From Arachidicoccus terrestris (lineage in GTDB: Bacteria > Bacteroidota > Bacteroidia > Chitinophagales > Chitinophagaceae), in NCBI RefSeq assembly GCF_020042345.1, contig NZ_CP083387.1, forward strand, positions 4,092,001 to 4,156,000: DNA of 64,000 bases, given 5' to 3'. Under the pieces are notes generated by a model that searched no databases, was not told the origin of the DNA, and worked only from the letters and a program-made list of their open reading frames with translations. The position numbers and the translations under genes are program-made. Positions 1 to 8,373 of this stretch are shown in pieces. Positions within the stretch are counted from its first letter, which is position 1. The number at the start of each line of letters is the position of its first letter.

Positions 1-602
1 CACTCTCGACTTTTAACGATACGATTAGTTATGCCTTAGGGCTGAGCCTGGCTAAATTTTACCAGCAGCAGGGAGCCTCTGCGATTAATTCTAAACTGTT
101 AGGTCAGGCGGTGGATGCGGTTTTTAATAAAGACAGTATCCTTTTCTCTGATCAACAGATCGCTTCAATACTCATGAAAGCTGATCAGCGTTTTACGGAA
201 CAAAGAGCAGCCGGTGCAAAAAAGGCAGGCGAAGCGTTTTTAGCGAAAAACAAAACCAGGCCGGGAGTGACGACATTGCCTGATGGATTACAATATGAGG
301 TTATGAAGGTAGGCACCGGTGGCATGCCTACGGATACCAGTAATGTAAAAGTGAATTATAAAGGAATGCTTATAAGCGGAGCTGAATTTGATAATTCCTA
401 TAAAAGGGGTGAGCCGGTTGATCTGGATGTAAACCAGGTAATCAAAGGATGGACAGAAGTATTGAAGCTGATGCATGAAGGGGCTAAATGGAAAATATAT
501 GTGCCTTCCGATCTGGCTTATGGTGACAGGGGAGCCGGTGAAGCGATTCCGCCGGGTGCGACGCTGATCTTTGAGATTGAACTCTTAAAGATCAATCATT
601 GA
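1..602 (+). CDS. FKBP-type peptidyl-prolyl cis-trans isomerase, 5'-truncated by the window edge
   Basis: The frame is open from the first bases of the window, so the N-terminus lies outside. The visible ~200 residues carry an FKBP_N-like dimerisation helix region (ending in the stretch GEAFLAKNKTRPGV) and then a complete FKBP_C domain with VKVNYKGML, the binding-pocket FDNS, GWTE, LAYGDRGAG and the closing IPPGATLIFEIELL. This is the Mip/FkpA type of folding isomerase that normally works in the periplasm or at the outer membrane; the signal peptide cannot be seen. A GTG at 111 is internal, because coding sequence of the same family continues upstream of it. A terminator hairpin follows the stop at once. 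Confidence 0.93.
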   Translation, partial: LSTFNDTISYALGLSLAKFYQQQGASAINSKLLGQAVDAVFNKDSILFSDQQIASILMKADQRFTEQRAAGAKKAGEAFLAKNKTRPGVTTLPDGLQYEVMKVGTGGMPTDTSNVKVNYKGMLISGAEFDNSYKRGEPVDLDVNQVIKGWTEVLKLMHEGAKWKIYVPSDLAYGDRGAGEAIPPGATLIFEIELLKINH

Positions 603-614
603 TTGGTAGACAAC

Positions 615-657
615 AAAAAAAAGGCTGACCTGAATATTTCGGATCAGCCTTTTTTTG
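615..657. terminator. Bidirectional intrinsic terminator between FKBP gene and lipoprotein gene
   Basis: An A-tract plus GGCTGACC pairs with GGATCAGCC plus a T-tract (one mismatch), with a 10-nt loop. It lies between two convergent genes and has A/T runs on both sides, so it can stop transcription from either side. Confidence 0.85.
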
Positions 658-681
658 CGTCACAAATTTTGATCAGCCAAC

Positions 682-1317
682 TCATTTATAATAATTCTCG
701 TCTAGGTAGAAATAGCCATCTGCTTTTTTCCAGTACCAGAACTTATCGTTGTATTTATAATAATACCCCTTGCGGCCTTTTTTGGCCAGATTATCAGGTA
801 CAAATAGCACTCTTGGCGGGATTTGTTTGAAACGGTAGGCCAGGTTTTTCGCCTGATCGGGTGTAAAGGCCCGAATGGTCTGATTTAGAGAATCCAGATT
901 ATGAGATACCGTCGGAGGCAGATTCAGGGTATCGATCATCAGGTTGCCCCTGCTGTCAATAACGACGACAGGTTCTGCTAAATAATGTGTTGCTGCCGCT
1001 GCACTGTCTGCGGAGGTATTTGCATCAGTGTTGGCAATTGCATTCAAAGAATCAATATTACGGCCATAAGAATCAGTGATTACTTTGCCTTGATTGTTGT
1101 TTCTATTTTGATCTTTTGGCATTCCCACTTTGCCTACCTGAGCTGAATCAATGACAGTGGCCCTTTTGACATATTGTTCATGGCCCGGTCTTTCTCTGTC
1201 CGGTGTCACTTTAGGGTGCAGTTTTTTCCCTTCTGCTGATTTGGATGGGATATTTCTGCGGCCACATGCGGCCAGCAATAAACAAAACGCGACTGAGGAG
1301 TAAATCAATTTTCTCAT
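682..1317 (-). CDS. Lipoprotein of unknown function with Tyr/Trp-rich C-terminus
   Basis: The 211-residue product starts with a lipoprotein signal: MRKLIYSS, a hydrophobic core and the lipobox LLAAC with Cys at about residue 18. The middle is low in hydrophobicity and rich in Asn, Asp, Ser and Ala (about residues 65-110), probably a flexible linker. The last ~30 residues are extremely aromatic (GYYYKYNDKFWYWKK, then DGYFYLDENYYK). No enzymatic motif is visible and I do not recognise a family. It is the last gene of a minus-strand operon after hisS (25-bp gap), although a link to tRNA charging is not implied. It probably sits in the periplasm or outer membrane. Start is an ATG directly before the signal peptide. 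Confidence 0.8.
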   Translation of the reverse strand: MRKLIYSSVAFCLLLAACGRRNIPSKSAEGKKLHPKVTPDRERPGHEQYVKRATVIDSAQVGKVGMPKDQNRNNNQGKVITDSYGRNIDSLNAIANTDANTSADSAAAATHYLAEPVVVIDSRGNLMIDTLNLPPTVSHNLDSLNQTIRAFTPDQAKNLAYRFKQIPPRVLFVPDNLAKKGRKGYYYKYNDKFWYWKKADGYFYLDENYYK

Positions 1318-1342
1318 AATGTATTTTTTAATGGACTTCTAC

Positions 1343-2719
1343 CTATTTAGGACTATGAAGGGTCTGAACAATTTTATCAATGTCGGTGCTATCCAAACGC
1401 TCCTGCCAGCCTGTAGACAGGTGTTTAATCGTTATTTTTCTATCGGTGATCTCTTCTGAGCCGACAATGGCTACATAAGGAATTCCCTTTTTTTCTGCAA
1501 ATTTGAACTGTTTATCAAACTTTACCGGTTCATGGTATAATTCAGTACGAATGCCGGCTTTTCTAAATTGTTGAATCAGTGGATATGCTCCTGCCAACTC
1601 ATAGGAACCCAGATTAAAGAATAAGACTTCGGTTCCCTGGCTAAGTTTACCCTCAAAAAGTCCTAACTCCTCCATAACATCATAAATCCGGTCAATACCA
1701 AAGCTAATGCCTACGCCCGGAATGCCGGAAACGCCAAATAATCCTGTCAGGTCATCATATCTTCCGCCCCCGCCAATACTGCCCATTTTGACCGTACTGG
1801 CTTTTATCTCAAAAATAGTTCCAGTATAATAGTTGAGCCCACGGGCTAGCGTAAAATCCAGTTGCACCGCATTGATACTGTCTTTCGTAAAATCCAGCAA
1901 ATACCTGAGCTCCTGAACACCTTTAGCAGCCTGATCGCTGCCGGATAATAATTTTTCAATACTGGACAGTTTTTCCTCATTGCTACCCCCGATCCGCAGA
2001 TATTGTTCTATAATCTGAATCTGCTTCTCTCCCAGGCCACGGGCCCTCAATTCTTCCTTGACTTTATCCAGCCCGATTTTGTCCAATTTATCGATAGCTA
2101 CTGTTATATCTGTTAACTGATCTGTGCTGCCGCAGGCTTCCGCAAGACCTGCCAGGATCTTTCGGTTATTAATCTGAATGCTGACCGGAATCTGTAATGC
2201 TTTAAAGGCCTGGTCATAGATATGGATCAATTCTACTTCGTTAATGAGCGAGGCGCTGCCTACGACATCACAATCACATTGATAAAATTCCCTGTAACGC
2301 CCCCTTTGTGGTCTGTCCGCCCGCCAGACCGGCTGAATCTGATATCGTTTGAAAGGAAAGGACAGGCTGCCATGATTCATAGCCACATAACGGGCGAATG
2401 GAATGGTAAGGTCGTAGCGCAAGGCTCTTTCTGTCAGCTGCCTACTCCATTTTCCAGCCAGGATTTCTTCCATAGCCTGGCGGGTTTTATCCTCCTTACT
2501 GGGATTGTCCAGGCCGTTATTTAAGATTTTGAAGATCAGCTTATCCCCTTCTTCTCCGTATTTCCCCATCAACGTGTCGATGTTTTCCATGGCCGGTGTC
2601 TCCAAGGGCTGAAAACCATATAGTTCAAAAATCTGTTTGATCTTGCGAAGAATATACTGCCTTTTATGCACCACTTCATGAGAGAAATCACGGGTCCCTT
2701 GTGGCAAAGATGGTTTCAT
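1343..2719 (-). CDS. hisS: Histidyl-tRNA synthetase
   Basis: This cytoplasmic class II aminoacyl-tRNA synthetase charges tRNA-His. The 458-residue length is normal. Visible signatures are QGTRDF near the N-terminus, motif 2 with the ATP-binding arginines (RADRPQRGRYREFYQCD, about residues 133-149), the His-A loop LARGLNYYTG (about 290), the motif GGGGRYDDL (about 315), motif 3 GISFGIDRI, and a C-terminal anticodon-binding domain. It is the middle gene of an operon: the phosphatase gene lies 23 bp upstream and the lipoprotein gene 25 bp downstream. The ATG at 2719 gives the canonical MKPSLPQGTRDF start. Confidence 0.97.
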   Translation of the reverse strand: MKPSLPQGTRDFSHEVVHKRQYILRKIKQIFELYGFQPLETPAMENIDTLMGKYGEEGDKLIFKILNNGLDNPSKEDKTRQAMEEILAGKWSRQLTERALRYDLTIPFARYVAMNHGSLSFPFKRYQIQPVWRADRPQRGRYREFYQCDCDVVGSASLINEVELIHIYDQAFKALQIPVSIQINNRKILAGLAEACGSTDQLTDITVAIDKLDKIGLDKVKEELRARGLGEKQIQIIEQYLRIGGSNEEKLSSIEKLLSGSDQAAKGVQELRYLLDFTKDSINAVQLDFTLARGLNYYTGTIFEIKASTVKMGSIGGGGRYDDLTGLFGVSGIPGVGISFGIDRIYDVMEELGLFEGKLSQGTEVLFFNLGSYELAGAYPLIQQFRKAGIRTELYHEPVKFDKQFKFAEKKGIPYVAIVGSEEITDRKITIKHLSTGWQERLDSTDIDKIVQTLHSPK

Positions 2720-2742
2720 GTATGTAAATAAATTAATTCGGT

Positions 2743-3210
2743 TTAGTTATTTTGTTGAAGCTGCTTGATTAATACCTCACATGCATCCAGTAAAAGGCTG
2801 TAAACATGTTCAAAAGCCTTATCAGTATTTTCAAACCAGGGATCTGGTACAGATTTATTTTTTCCTGGTAGAGATGCGTTCAAAATTAAGTCAACTTTAG
2901 ACGGGTTCCAAAGTTTGCCGGCAATTCCTTTGACATCCTGATAATTTTGGCTATCCATTACATAGATATGGTCAAATTGCTCCATGTCACCGGCCGTAAA
3001 GGGTCTGGACCGTTGTGTGGAAATATCAATCCCATGGTTTTTAGCGATTTTTACAGACCGGTGATGAGGGGGTTCTCCTTCATGCCAGTTACTGGTCCCG
3101 GCACTATCCACCTTCCAGTCCAGTCCATATTTTTCCACCAAGTATTCCAGGACACCTTCCGCTAGTGGGCTTCTACAAATATTGCCCAAACAGACCATTA
3201 AAATTTTCAT
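2743..3210 (-). CDS. Low-molecular-weight protein-tyrosine phosphatase
   Basis: The protein is a small (about 155-residue) cysteine-dependent phosphatase of the arsenate-reductase/LMW-PTP family. The P-loop CLGNICRS (CX5R followed by Ser) lies right after the first beta strand MKILMV, and the general-acid loop is VPDPWF near residue 125. The start is set at the ATG at 3210, because a TTG at 3219 would only add three residues and would precede the expected transcription start: a TATCTTTG promoter element ends at 3217, six bases before the ATG. It heads the operon with hisS. The substrate cannot be told from the sequence; Bacteroidota homologues are often simply annotated as phosphotyrosine phosphatases. 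Confidence 0.93.
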   Translation of the reverse strand: MKILMVCLGNICRSPLAEGVLEYLVEKYGLDWKVDSAGTSNWHEGEPPHHRSVKIAKNHGIDISTQRSRPFTAGDMEQFDHIYVMDSQNYQDVKGIAGKLWNPSKVDLILNASLPGKNKSVPDPWFENTDKAFEHVYSLLLDACEVLIKQLQQNN

Positions 3211-3216
3211 AGCCCG

Positions 3217-3224
3217 CAAAGATA
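3217..3224 (-). promoter_or_regulatory. -7 promoter element TATCTTTG for the phosphatase-hisS operon
   Basis: TATCTTTG matches the Bacteroidota -7 consensus TAnnTTTG exactly. It ends six bases before the ATG at 3210, so the mRNA would have almost no 5' UTR. Confidence 0.55.
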
Positions 3225-3391
3225 ATATATTGTCCAGAAGTGAACTTTGGTCACCAGTTTTAAACAGATTTTAGGCGCTGTAATGTTAAATAAATGTGTA
3301 AGTCTGTCGCTCTGGTTTTTCTTATTTTTCTTAAAATGTTTATTATAAAGAAAATATAGTTAATTAAAAAATAAATGTTTTTATATAAGGT

Positions 3392-3410
3392 ACTATGTAA
3401 TGCATAGTAT
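3392..3410. promoter_or_regulatory. Palindromic operator candidate for PadR regulator
   Basis: TACTATG-5 nt-CATAGTA is a perfect 7-bp inverted repeat about 13 bp upstream of the TATCTTTG element of the padR gene, i.e. in the -33 region. The position suits autorepression by the PadR protein encoded just downstream. The assignment is inference from position and symmetry. Confidence 0.5.
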
Positions 3411-3422
3411 TAGATTCCTGCT

Positions 3423-3430
3423 TATCTTTG
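3423..3430 (+). promoter_or_regulatory. -7 promoter element TATCTTTG for padR-pspC operon
   Basis: Exact TAnnTTTG match 22 bp before the ATG at 3453. The 233-bp intergenic region upstream is AT-rich and holds the palindrome described separately. Confidence 0.55.
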
Positions 3431-3452
3431 TATTGTTATTAAAATTTTCAAT

Positions 3453-3785
3453 ATGGATATTCAGAATACACAGAGTCAGATGCGCAAGGGCATATTGGAA
3501 TTTTGCATTTTATCTATCATCAAACAAGCGGAGGCGTATCCCAGTGATATCGCCGCCAGTATGAAGGAAGCCGACCTGCAAATTCTGGAGGGAACATTGT
3601 ACCCTCTTTTGACAAGACTTAAAAATGCCAATTTGCTGACCTATCGTTGGGTCGAAAGCGTCTCGGGACCACCGCGCAAGTATTTTTCGCTGACCCCCGA
3701 AGGACTGGAATTTTTAAAGGAACTGGAAAAAACCTGGAAAGAACTCTCATTTGCAGTTAACCAGATAACGCATAACAATTTTTAA
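3453..3785 (+). CDS. PadR family transcriptional regulator
   Basis: The product is a 110-residue winged-helix protein of the PadR type. After MDIQNTQSQMRKG come the helix ILEFCILSIIKQ, the recognition region DLQILEGTLYPLLTRLKNANLLTY and the wing GPPRKYFSLTPEG, all typical of PadR; a C-terminal dimerisation helix follows (FLKELEKTWKEL). These proteins repress their own operon and respond to ligands or a partner protein. It lies 18 bp upstream of the PspC-domain gene and surely shares its transcript. A perfect palindrome at 3392-3410 is the probable operator. PadR regulators paired with membrane proteins of this sort are a known arrangement; the inducing signal here is unknown. Confidence 0.93.
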   Translation: MDIQNTQSQMRKGILEFCILSIIKQAEAYPSDIAASMKEADLQILEGTLYPLLTRLKNANLLTYRWVESVSGPPRKYFSLTPEGLEFLKELEKTWKELSFAVNQITHNNF

Positions 3786-3803
3786 ATTATTAAAAATCAG
3801 GAA

Positions 3804-6005
3804 ATGAAAAAAGTCATTAATATTAATTTTCAAGGCCGGGTGGTCATGATCGAAGAGGTGGCTTATGACCAGCTTAAGGACTATATTGAAAGCCTGCGCC
3901 TGCATTTCGCTGAGGAGGAAGGCCACGAAGAGATTATTAACGATATAGAAAGCAGGATCTCTGAGCTTTTCGCCGATGTGATCAAAAAGGGACAACCCTG
4001 TGTAACAGAAGAAGACCTGAACGCTATCATCCATTCAATTGGCCGGCCACAGGATTTTGAACAGGCGGATCTTGCAGACGCCGGAATCAGCGGCAGTGGG
4101 AAACATCAGCAGACGGGTAGCAGCGCTAAAGAAGAAGATTCTTCTTCGAGAAGGCCTGGCGCAGATACTTCTTCTCCTTTTTCAGCTGCTGCAGCACGTA
4201 CAAAGCAGTTATTCAGAGACGAGAACAATAAGAAAATCGGAGGTGTCTGTTCCGGAATAGCCAATTTCTTCGGAATCGACCCGACCATTGTCAGGTTGAT
4301 TGCCTTACTGCTATTGATCTTTTATGGTACAGGGCTGCTTGTTTATATTATATTATGGATCTGCGTGCCCAGTTCAGCCGTACAGGTTATTGGTAGCTCG
4401 CAGCGCAAGCTTTTCAGAGACGTGTCCAATAAAACCATTGGAGGTGTGTGTGCAGGCCTGGCCAGTTATTTTGACGTCAGTATATGGGTACCCAAGGTGA
4501 TCTTTATAGTCGGTGCACTTTTTAGTTTTCCACTGTCTGCTTTTACAAATATTCACTTTGGTGGATTTTTCTTTCCCGGCATCAATTTTTTCTTTGTCTC
4601 ATTATATATTATTTTATGGATTGTCGTACCACCGGCTATTACAGCTTCCGATAAACTTTCCATGAAAGGTGAGTCTGTTGATTTAAATAACATTAAGTCT
4701 TCTGTTCAGGAGGACCTGCAAGACGGTAAAAAAAAAACAATGAGCCAGCATGGGGTTACTGAGCCGGTGATGGTAACACCGCATAGACGTTCAACTCTTG
4801 GAGACATAATAGTGCTTATTTGCAAGATCTTCGCCTATTTTGTGTTGGGTTGTATTCTGGTAGGAATACTTGGTGGGTTGATTGCCGCAGGTATTGGCAT
4901 CTTTGGTTTTTCTCCATTGAAGGATTATATCATCTCTGGCTATTGGCAAAATGCTTATGGCTGGGTGGCCGTAATTTTGTTGGTATGGATGCCTGTCCTG
5001 GCAATTATCACTTGGATTATCCGCCGACTTATGAAGGCCAAAAGCAGTCCGGGATTGAGGATCGGTTTTATTGTCTTATTGGTGATCGGGCTTATCGCAG
5101 GCGGATTGTTTTTTAATTCAGTTTATCGAGATTTTAGATTTGTAAGCCAACCAGTTATAACAGCTGTTCCAATGGTCAATGCAAAAGTAGATAAGCTCAG
5201 TATAGAACTGGATAGAAAGCCGGCATTCTATAACTATCAGAGAAGATGGTTTGTGGCGGGCGAGTCCGTTCGTTTTTTAGGGGATTCTGCCAGGGTAAAT
5301 AACACCCGTTTGATCCTGCGACCTTCTGCAACAGATAGCTTTACCGTTTCTATGATCAAGTTGTCGAATGGGCGGTCAATAGAAGATGCTGATAACCGGG
5401 CTGCGGCCATCAGGACCGCGCAGATTGTTCAGCAGGGTGAAAAGTTAATTGTGCCTTGTGCCATTACCATTGATAAGATCAGTAAGTTTCGCAACCAATA
5501 TGTACTGGTAATAATAGGTATCCCTGTAGGGAAGAAAATTGAAGTACATGCCAATCGTCGGCGTGACAATCAGCTCTATGTCCGTATGTGGGACGATGAC
5601 TGGAATGATTTTGATATGGACGCGCTGGATAATCTGGATAACCTAGATGATTTTGATAATATACGATCCACACTGAATTGGGAGTATGATACGGAGTATA
5701 TTATGACTAAAGATGGCTTGGAACGTACACAGCCCGATCTGGAAGCCCGTAAGGAAAGAATCGAATCATCTCAGGAAATTATTGAGCGGGAGCAAAGAAA
5801 GATCAAGGAGGAAGAAGATATTATGCGCAGAAATTACGAAGACCAAAAAGCGCAGAATCAGAAGCAATATGATCAAAAACAAAAAGAGCTGGAACAGAAA
5901 GCTGAAAAATTAAAAAGTGTATTACCTGATGATTCAGGAAGCACAACTATATTAGATCCTGCGCCCATGCTATGGATCGGCAAATCGCTGTTGCGTCTTT
6001 CCTGA
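3804..6005 (+). CDS. PspC-domain membrane protein with HAAS-like N-terminus and coiled-coil tail
   Basis: This 733-residue protein has several parts. Residues 1-85 form a helical segment (EEEGHEEIINDIESRISEL, then TEEDLNAIIHSIGRPQDF) resembling the HAAS domains that accompany PadR regulators. Two PspC domains follow, at about 133-190 and 200-276, each starting KxLFRDxxNKxIGGVC and carrying hydrophobic membrane helices. Further helices lie at about 333-365, 385-407 and 420-438. An extracytoplasmic beta-rich region at about 450-580 recalls the C-terminal domains of LiaF/DUF2807 proteins. An acidic Asp/Asn-rich stretch at about 590-620 leads into a highly charged Glu/Lys/Gln coiled coil (about 640-705). 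PspC proteins respond to envelope stress; the role here is inferred. It is the second gene of a PadR operon. Confidence 0.88.
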   Translation: MKKVININFQGRVVMIEEVAYDQLKDYIESLRLHFAEEEGHEEIINDIESRISELFADVIKKGQPCVTEEDLNAIIHSIGRPQDFEQADLADAGISGSGKHQQTGSSAKEEDSSSRRPGADTSSPFSAAAARTKQLFRDENNKKIGGVCSGIANFFGIDPTIVRLIALLLLIFYGTGLLVYIILWICVPSSAVQVIGSSQRKLFRDVSNKTIGGVCAGLASYFDVSIWVPKVIFIVGALFSFPLSAFTNIHFGGFFFPGINFFFVSLYIILWIVVPPAITASDKLSMKGESVDLNNIKSSVQEDLQDGKKKTMSQHGVTEPVMVTPHRRSTLGDIIVLICKIFAYFVLGCILVGILGGLIAAGIGIFGFSPLKDYIISGYWQNAYGWVAVILLVWMPVLAIITWIIRRLMKAKSSPGLRIGFIVLLVIGLIAGGLFFNSVYRDFRFVSQPVITAVPMVNAKVDKLSIELDRKPAFYNYQRRWFVAGESVRFLGDSARVNNTRLILRPSATDSFTVSMIKLSNGRSIEDADNRAAAIRTAQIVQQGEKLIVPCAITIDKISKFRNQYVLVIIGIPVGKKIEVHANRRRDNQLYVRMWDDDWNDFDMDALDNLDNLDDFDNIRSTLNWEYDTEYIMTKDGLERTQPDLEARKERIESSQEIIEREQRKIKEEEDIMRRNYEDQKAQNQKQYDQKQKELEQKAEKLKSVLPDDSGSTTILDPAPMLWIGKSLLRLS

Positions 6006-6022
6006 TTGGTGCAACTGCAACA

Positions 6023-6063
6023 TAAAACAGCCTGGACAACATTAAATTAGTTGTTCAGGCTGT
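6023..6063. terminator. Intrinsic terminator between pspC and hisB
   Basis: ACAGCCTGGACAAC pairs with GTTGTTCAGGCTGT (one mismatch), 9-nt loop. On the minus strand the stem runs into TTTTAT, so it ends the his operon after hisB; it may also serve the convergent pspC transcript. Confidence 0.8.
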
Positions 6064-6086
6064 GATATGAATAGGGCATTCCGAAA

Positions 6087-7223
6087 TTACAGAACGCCTT
6101 TGGTGCTGGGCAGCGCATCACTTAACGGATCTCTTTTGACGGCCATTTTAATTGCTTTGGCAAATGCCTTAAAAATAGCCTCGATCTTATGATGCTCATT
6201 ATCGCCTTTGCAGGCAATACTTAGATTGCATTTTGCAGCATCACTGAAGGATTTAAAAAAATGGAAAAACATCTCAGTGGGCATATCCCCTACTTTCTCT
6301 CTTTTAAATTCAGCATTCCAGTTGATCCAACTCCGCCCGCCAAAATCAATCAGTACTTTAGCCTCGCTGTCATCCATGGGCAGGGCAAACCCATAGCGTT
6401 CCATCCCTCTTTTGTCTGCCAGAAGTTTCGTAAAGACTTCGCCTAATGCGATACCCGTATCCTCAATGGTATGATGCTCATCAATATGCAAATCACCATC
6501 CACTTTTACGGTTAAATCAATATTACCATGGCGGGCGATCTGATCCAGCATGTGATCAAAGAAACCAAGGCCTGTGTGGACATCAGAATTGCCTTTTCCA
6601 TCTAGATTGATATCTATAAATATCTTCGTTTCACTGGTGGACCGCTCATGGCGGGCTTGTCTGGTCTTTAACTTTAGAAACCGGTAAATATCTTCCCATT
6701 TTCCAGTCGCTAGTGCAGTTGCGTTTGCTAAGGCTTCTCTATCGCTGATCTCTCCTGCCCCCAACGCTTCATCATTATTCAGCCAGATAGCTTTACAGCC
6801 TAAATTAGCTGCCAGCTGGACGTCGGTAATCCTATCGCCAATGACAAATGAATTTTTGAGGTCATAGGCCGGATTGTCGATATATTTGGTCAATAGTGCC
6901 GTTCCAGGTTTACGGGTAGGCCGATTATCTTTGGCAAAGGTCTTGTCAATGATAACGTCCTCAAATAGGATCTTCTCGCCTTTTAAAGTATCAACGATGA
7001 AATTCTGCACCGGATGAAAATTATCTTCCGGAAAACTATCGGTTCCCAAACCGTCCTGGTTGGATACCATAACGAGCTCAAAATCCAATTCCCGGGCAAT
7101 ACGGCCCAGGTACGTAAAAACTTCGGGATAGAAGACTAGTTTTTCAAAGCTGTCTATCTGATAAGTCGGTGGGGCCTCTTGAATAATAGTGCCGTCACGA
7201 TCGATAAATAATACAGATTTCAT
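6087..7223 (-). CDS. hisB: Bifunctional histidinol-phosphatase / imidazoleglycerol-phosphate dehydratase
   Basis: This fusion enzyme catalyses two steps of histidine synthesis. Residues 1-170 are a HAD-type phosphatase (nucleophile motif FIDRDGT at about 6-12, KPG at about 104, [10 protein letters not shown]). Residues 185-378 are the dehydratase with the metal-binding histidine pairs ([38 protein letters not shown]). The order and length (378 residues, against about 355 in enterobacteria) match the fused form found in gamma-proteobacteria and many Bacteroidota. It is the last gene of the local his operon, 60 bp after hisC, and a terminator follows 24 bp downstream, so hisH, hisA, hisF and hisIE are not in this transcript. 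Confidence 0.97.
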   Translation of the reverse strand: MKSVLFIDRDGTIIQEAPPTYQIDSFEKLVFYPEVFTYLGRIARELDFELVMVSNQDGLGTDSFPEDNFHPVQNFIVDTLKGEKILFEDVIIDKTFAKDNRPTRKPGTALLTKYIDNPAYDLKNSFVIGDRITDVQLAANLGCKAIWLNNDEALGAGEISDREALANATALATGKWEDIYRFLKLKTRQARHERSTSETKIFIDINLDGKGNSDVHTGLGFFDHMLDQIARHGNIDLTVKVDGDLHIDEHHTIEDTGIALGEVFTKLLADKRGMERYGFALPMDDSEAKVLIDFGGRSWINWNAEFKREKVGDMPTEMFFHFFKSFSDAAKCNLSIACKGDNEHHKIEAIFKAFAKAIKMAVKRDPLSDALPSTKGVL

Positions 7224-7283
7224 GTTATTATTAATGTTTAAGCTACTAAGAAAACAGCGCTCAATTTTGATGAATTTAAATGA

Positions 7284-8345
7284 TTACAGTGTATCCATAT
7301 AATCAGCCAAGGCATCTACTAAAATGGTATTTTCTTTTTCTGTACCAATAGTGATACGCAGACAGTCTTCACATAGCATAACACCAGACCTATTACGGAC
7401 CACTATTTCTCTGGATACCAGATAGTCATATACTTTATTTGCCTGATCGGTTTTGACAAGCAGGAAGTTGGCATCTGACGGGTACACTTTCTGTATGATC
7501 GGAATTCTTCCAAGCACCTCAGCCATGGCCTCTCTCATGGAGACAATCTCTTTGATCATATCGTTGACCTGGCCTACTTCTTCAACTGCTTTGAGCGCCA
7601 GTTCCTGTGTCGCCTGATTGATATTATAGGGCGGTTTGACTTTGTTGATGATATCGATGATGGATTTATCTGCAAAAGCCATCCCTAATCTAAGGCCGGC
7701 CAATCCCCAGGCTTTGGAGAAGGTTTGTAATACAACCAAGTTGGGATAATCGCTGAGATCCCTAATAAAGGATTTTTGACGGGAGAAATTAATATAAGCC
7801 TCATCAACAACAACTAACCCGTTAAAGTTATTAAGCGTCATCTCAATATCTTCTCTGTTTATTGCATTGCCAGTCGGGTTATTCGGAGAACAGATCCATA
7901 TAACCTTAGTGTTCGTGTCTATTAGATTTTCCAGATGAGCCAGGTTTAATTGAAAGTCATCCAGTAATGGTGCTTCCCGGACTTCAATATCATTGATATG
8001 TGCAGAGACCTCGTACATGCCGTAGGTAGGCGGGCAGATAATAATATTATCGATCCCCGGCCGGCAGAAGCTGCGATAAAGCACATCAATACATTCGTCT
8101 GAGCCGTTACCTAAGAATATATTTCGAGCATCTATTTTTTTGATTTGGCTAATAGCGGCTTTCAGCGCTGCCTGATGGGGATCCGGATACCGGTTATACC
8201 ATTTAATAAGTGGTGATCCCAGACTATTTTCATTGGCATCCAGAAAAACGGATGCTTTGCCCGAAAATTCATCCCTGGCGGAGCTATAAGGCTCGAGTTT
8301 TTTAATGTTTTCTCTTGTAAGATCTTCTATATTAAAACGGGGCAT
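7284..8345 (-). CDS. hisC: Histidinol-phosphate aminotransferase
   Basis: This PLP enzyme converts imidazole-acetol phosphate and glutamate to histidinol phosphate. The 353-residue protein has the fold-type I aminotransferase marks: SPNNPTGN (substrate/PLP contact, about 152-159), VVVDEAYINF, and the Schiff-base lysine in TFSKAWGLAGLRLGM (about 208-222). The C-terminal part includes the arginine segment LRITIGT. It lies 28 bp after hisD and 60 bp before hisB, in the same direction. Expression is probably set by the attenuator upstream of hisG. Confidence 0.97.
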   Translation of the reverse strand: MPRFNIEDLTRENIKKLEPYSSARDEFSGKASVFLDANENSLGSPLIKWYNRYPDPHQAALKAAISQIKKIDARNIFLGNGSDECIDVLYRSFCRPGIDNIIICPPTYGMYEVSAHINDIEVREAPLLDDFQLNLAHLENLIDTNTKVIWICSPNNPTGNAINREDIEMTLNNFNGLVVVDEAYINFSRQKSFIRDLSDYPNLVVLQTFSKAWGLAGLRLGMAFADKSIIDIINKVKPPYNINQATQELALKAVEEVGQVNDMIKEIVSMREAMAEVLGRIPIIQKVYPSDANFLLVKTDQANKVYDYLVSREIVVRNRSGVMLCEDCLRITIGTEKENTILVDALADYMDTL

Positions 8346-8373
8346 ATAATATATGATTAATAATTTTAACAGG

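Noticed and set aside
603-830. Plus-strand open frame between the FKBP and lipoprotein genes
   Set aside because: It runs through the terminator and the end of the opposite lipoprotein gene and has no protein-like features.
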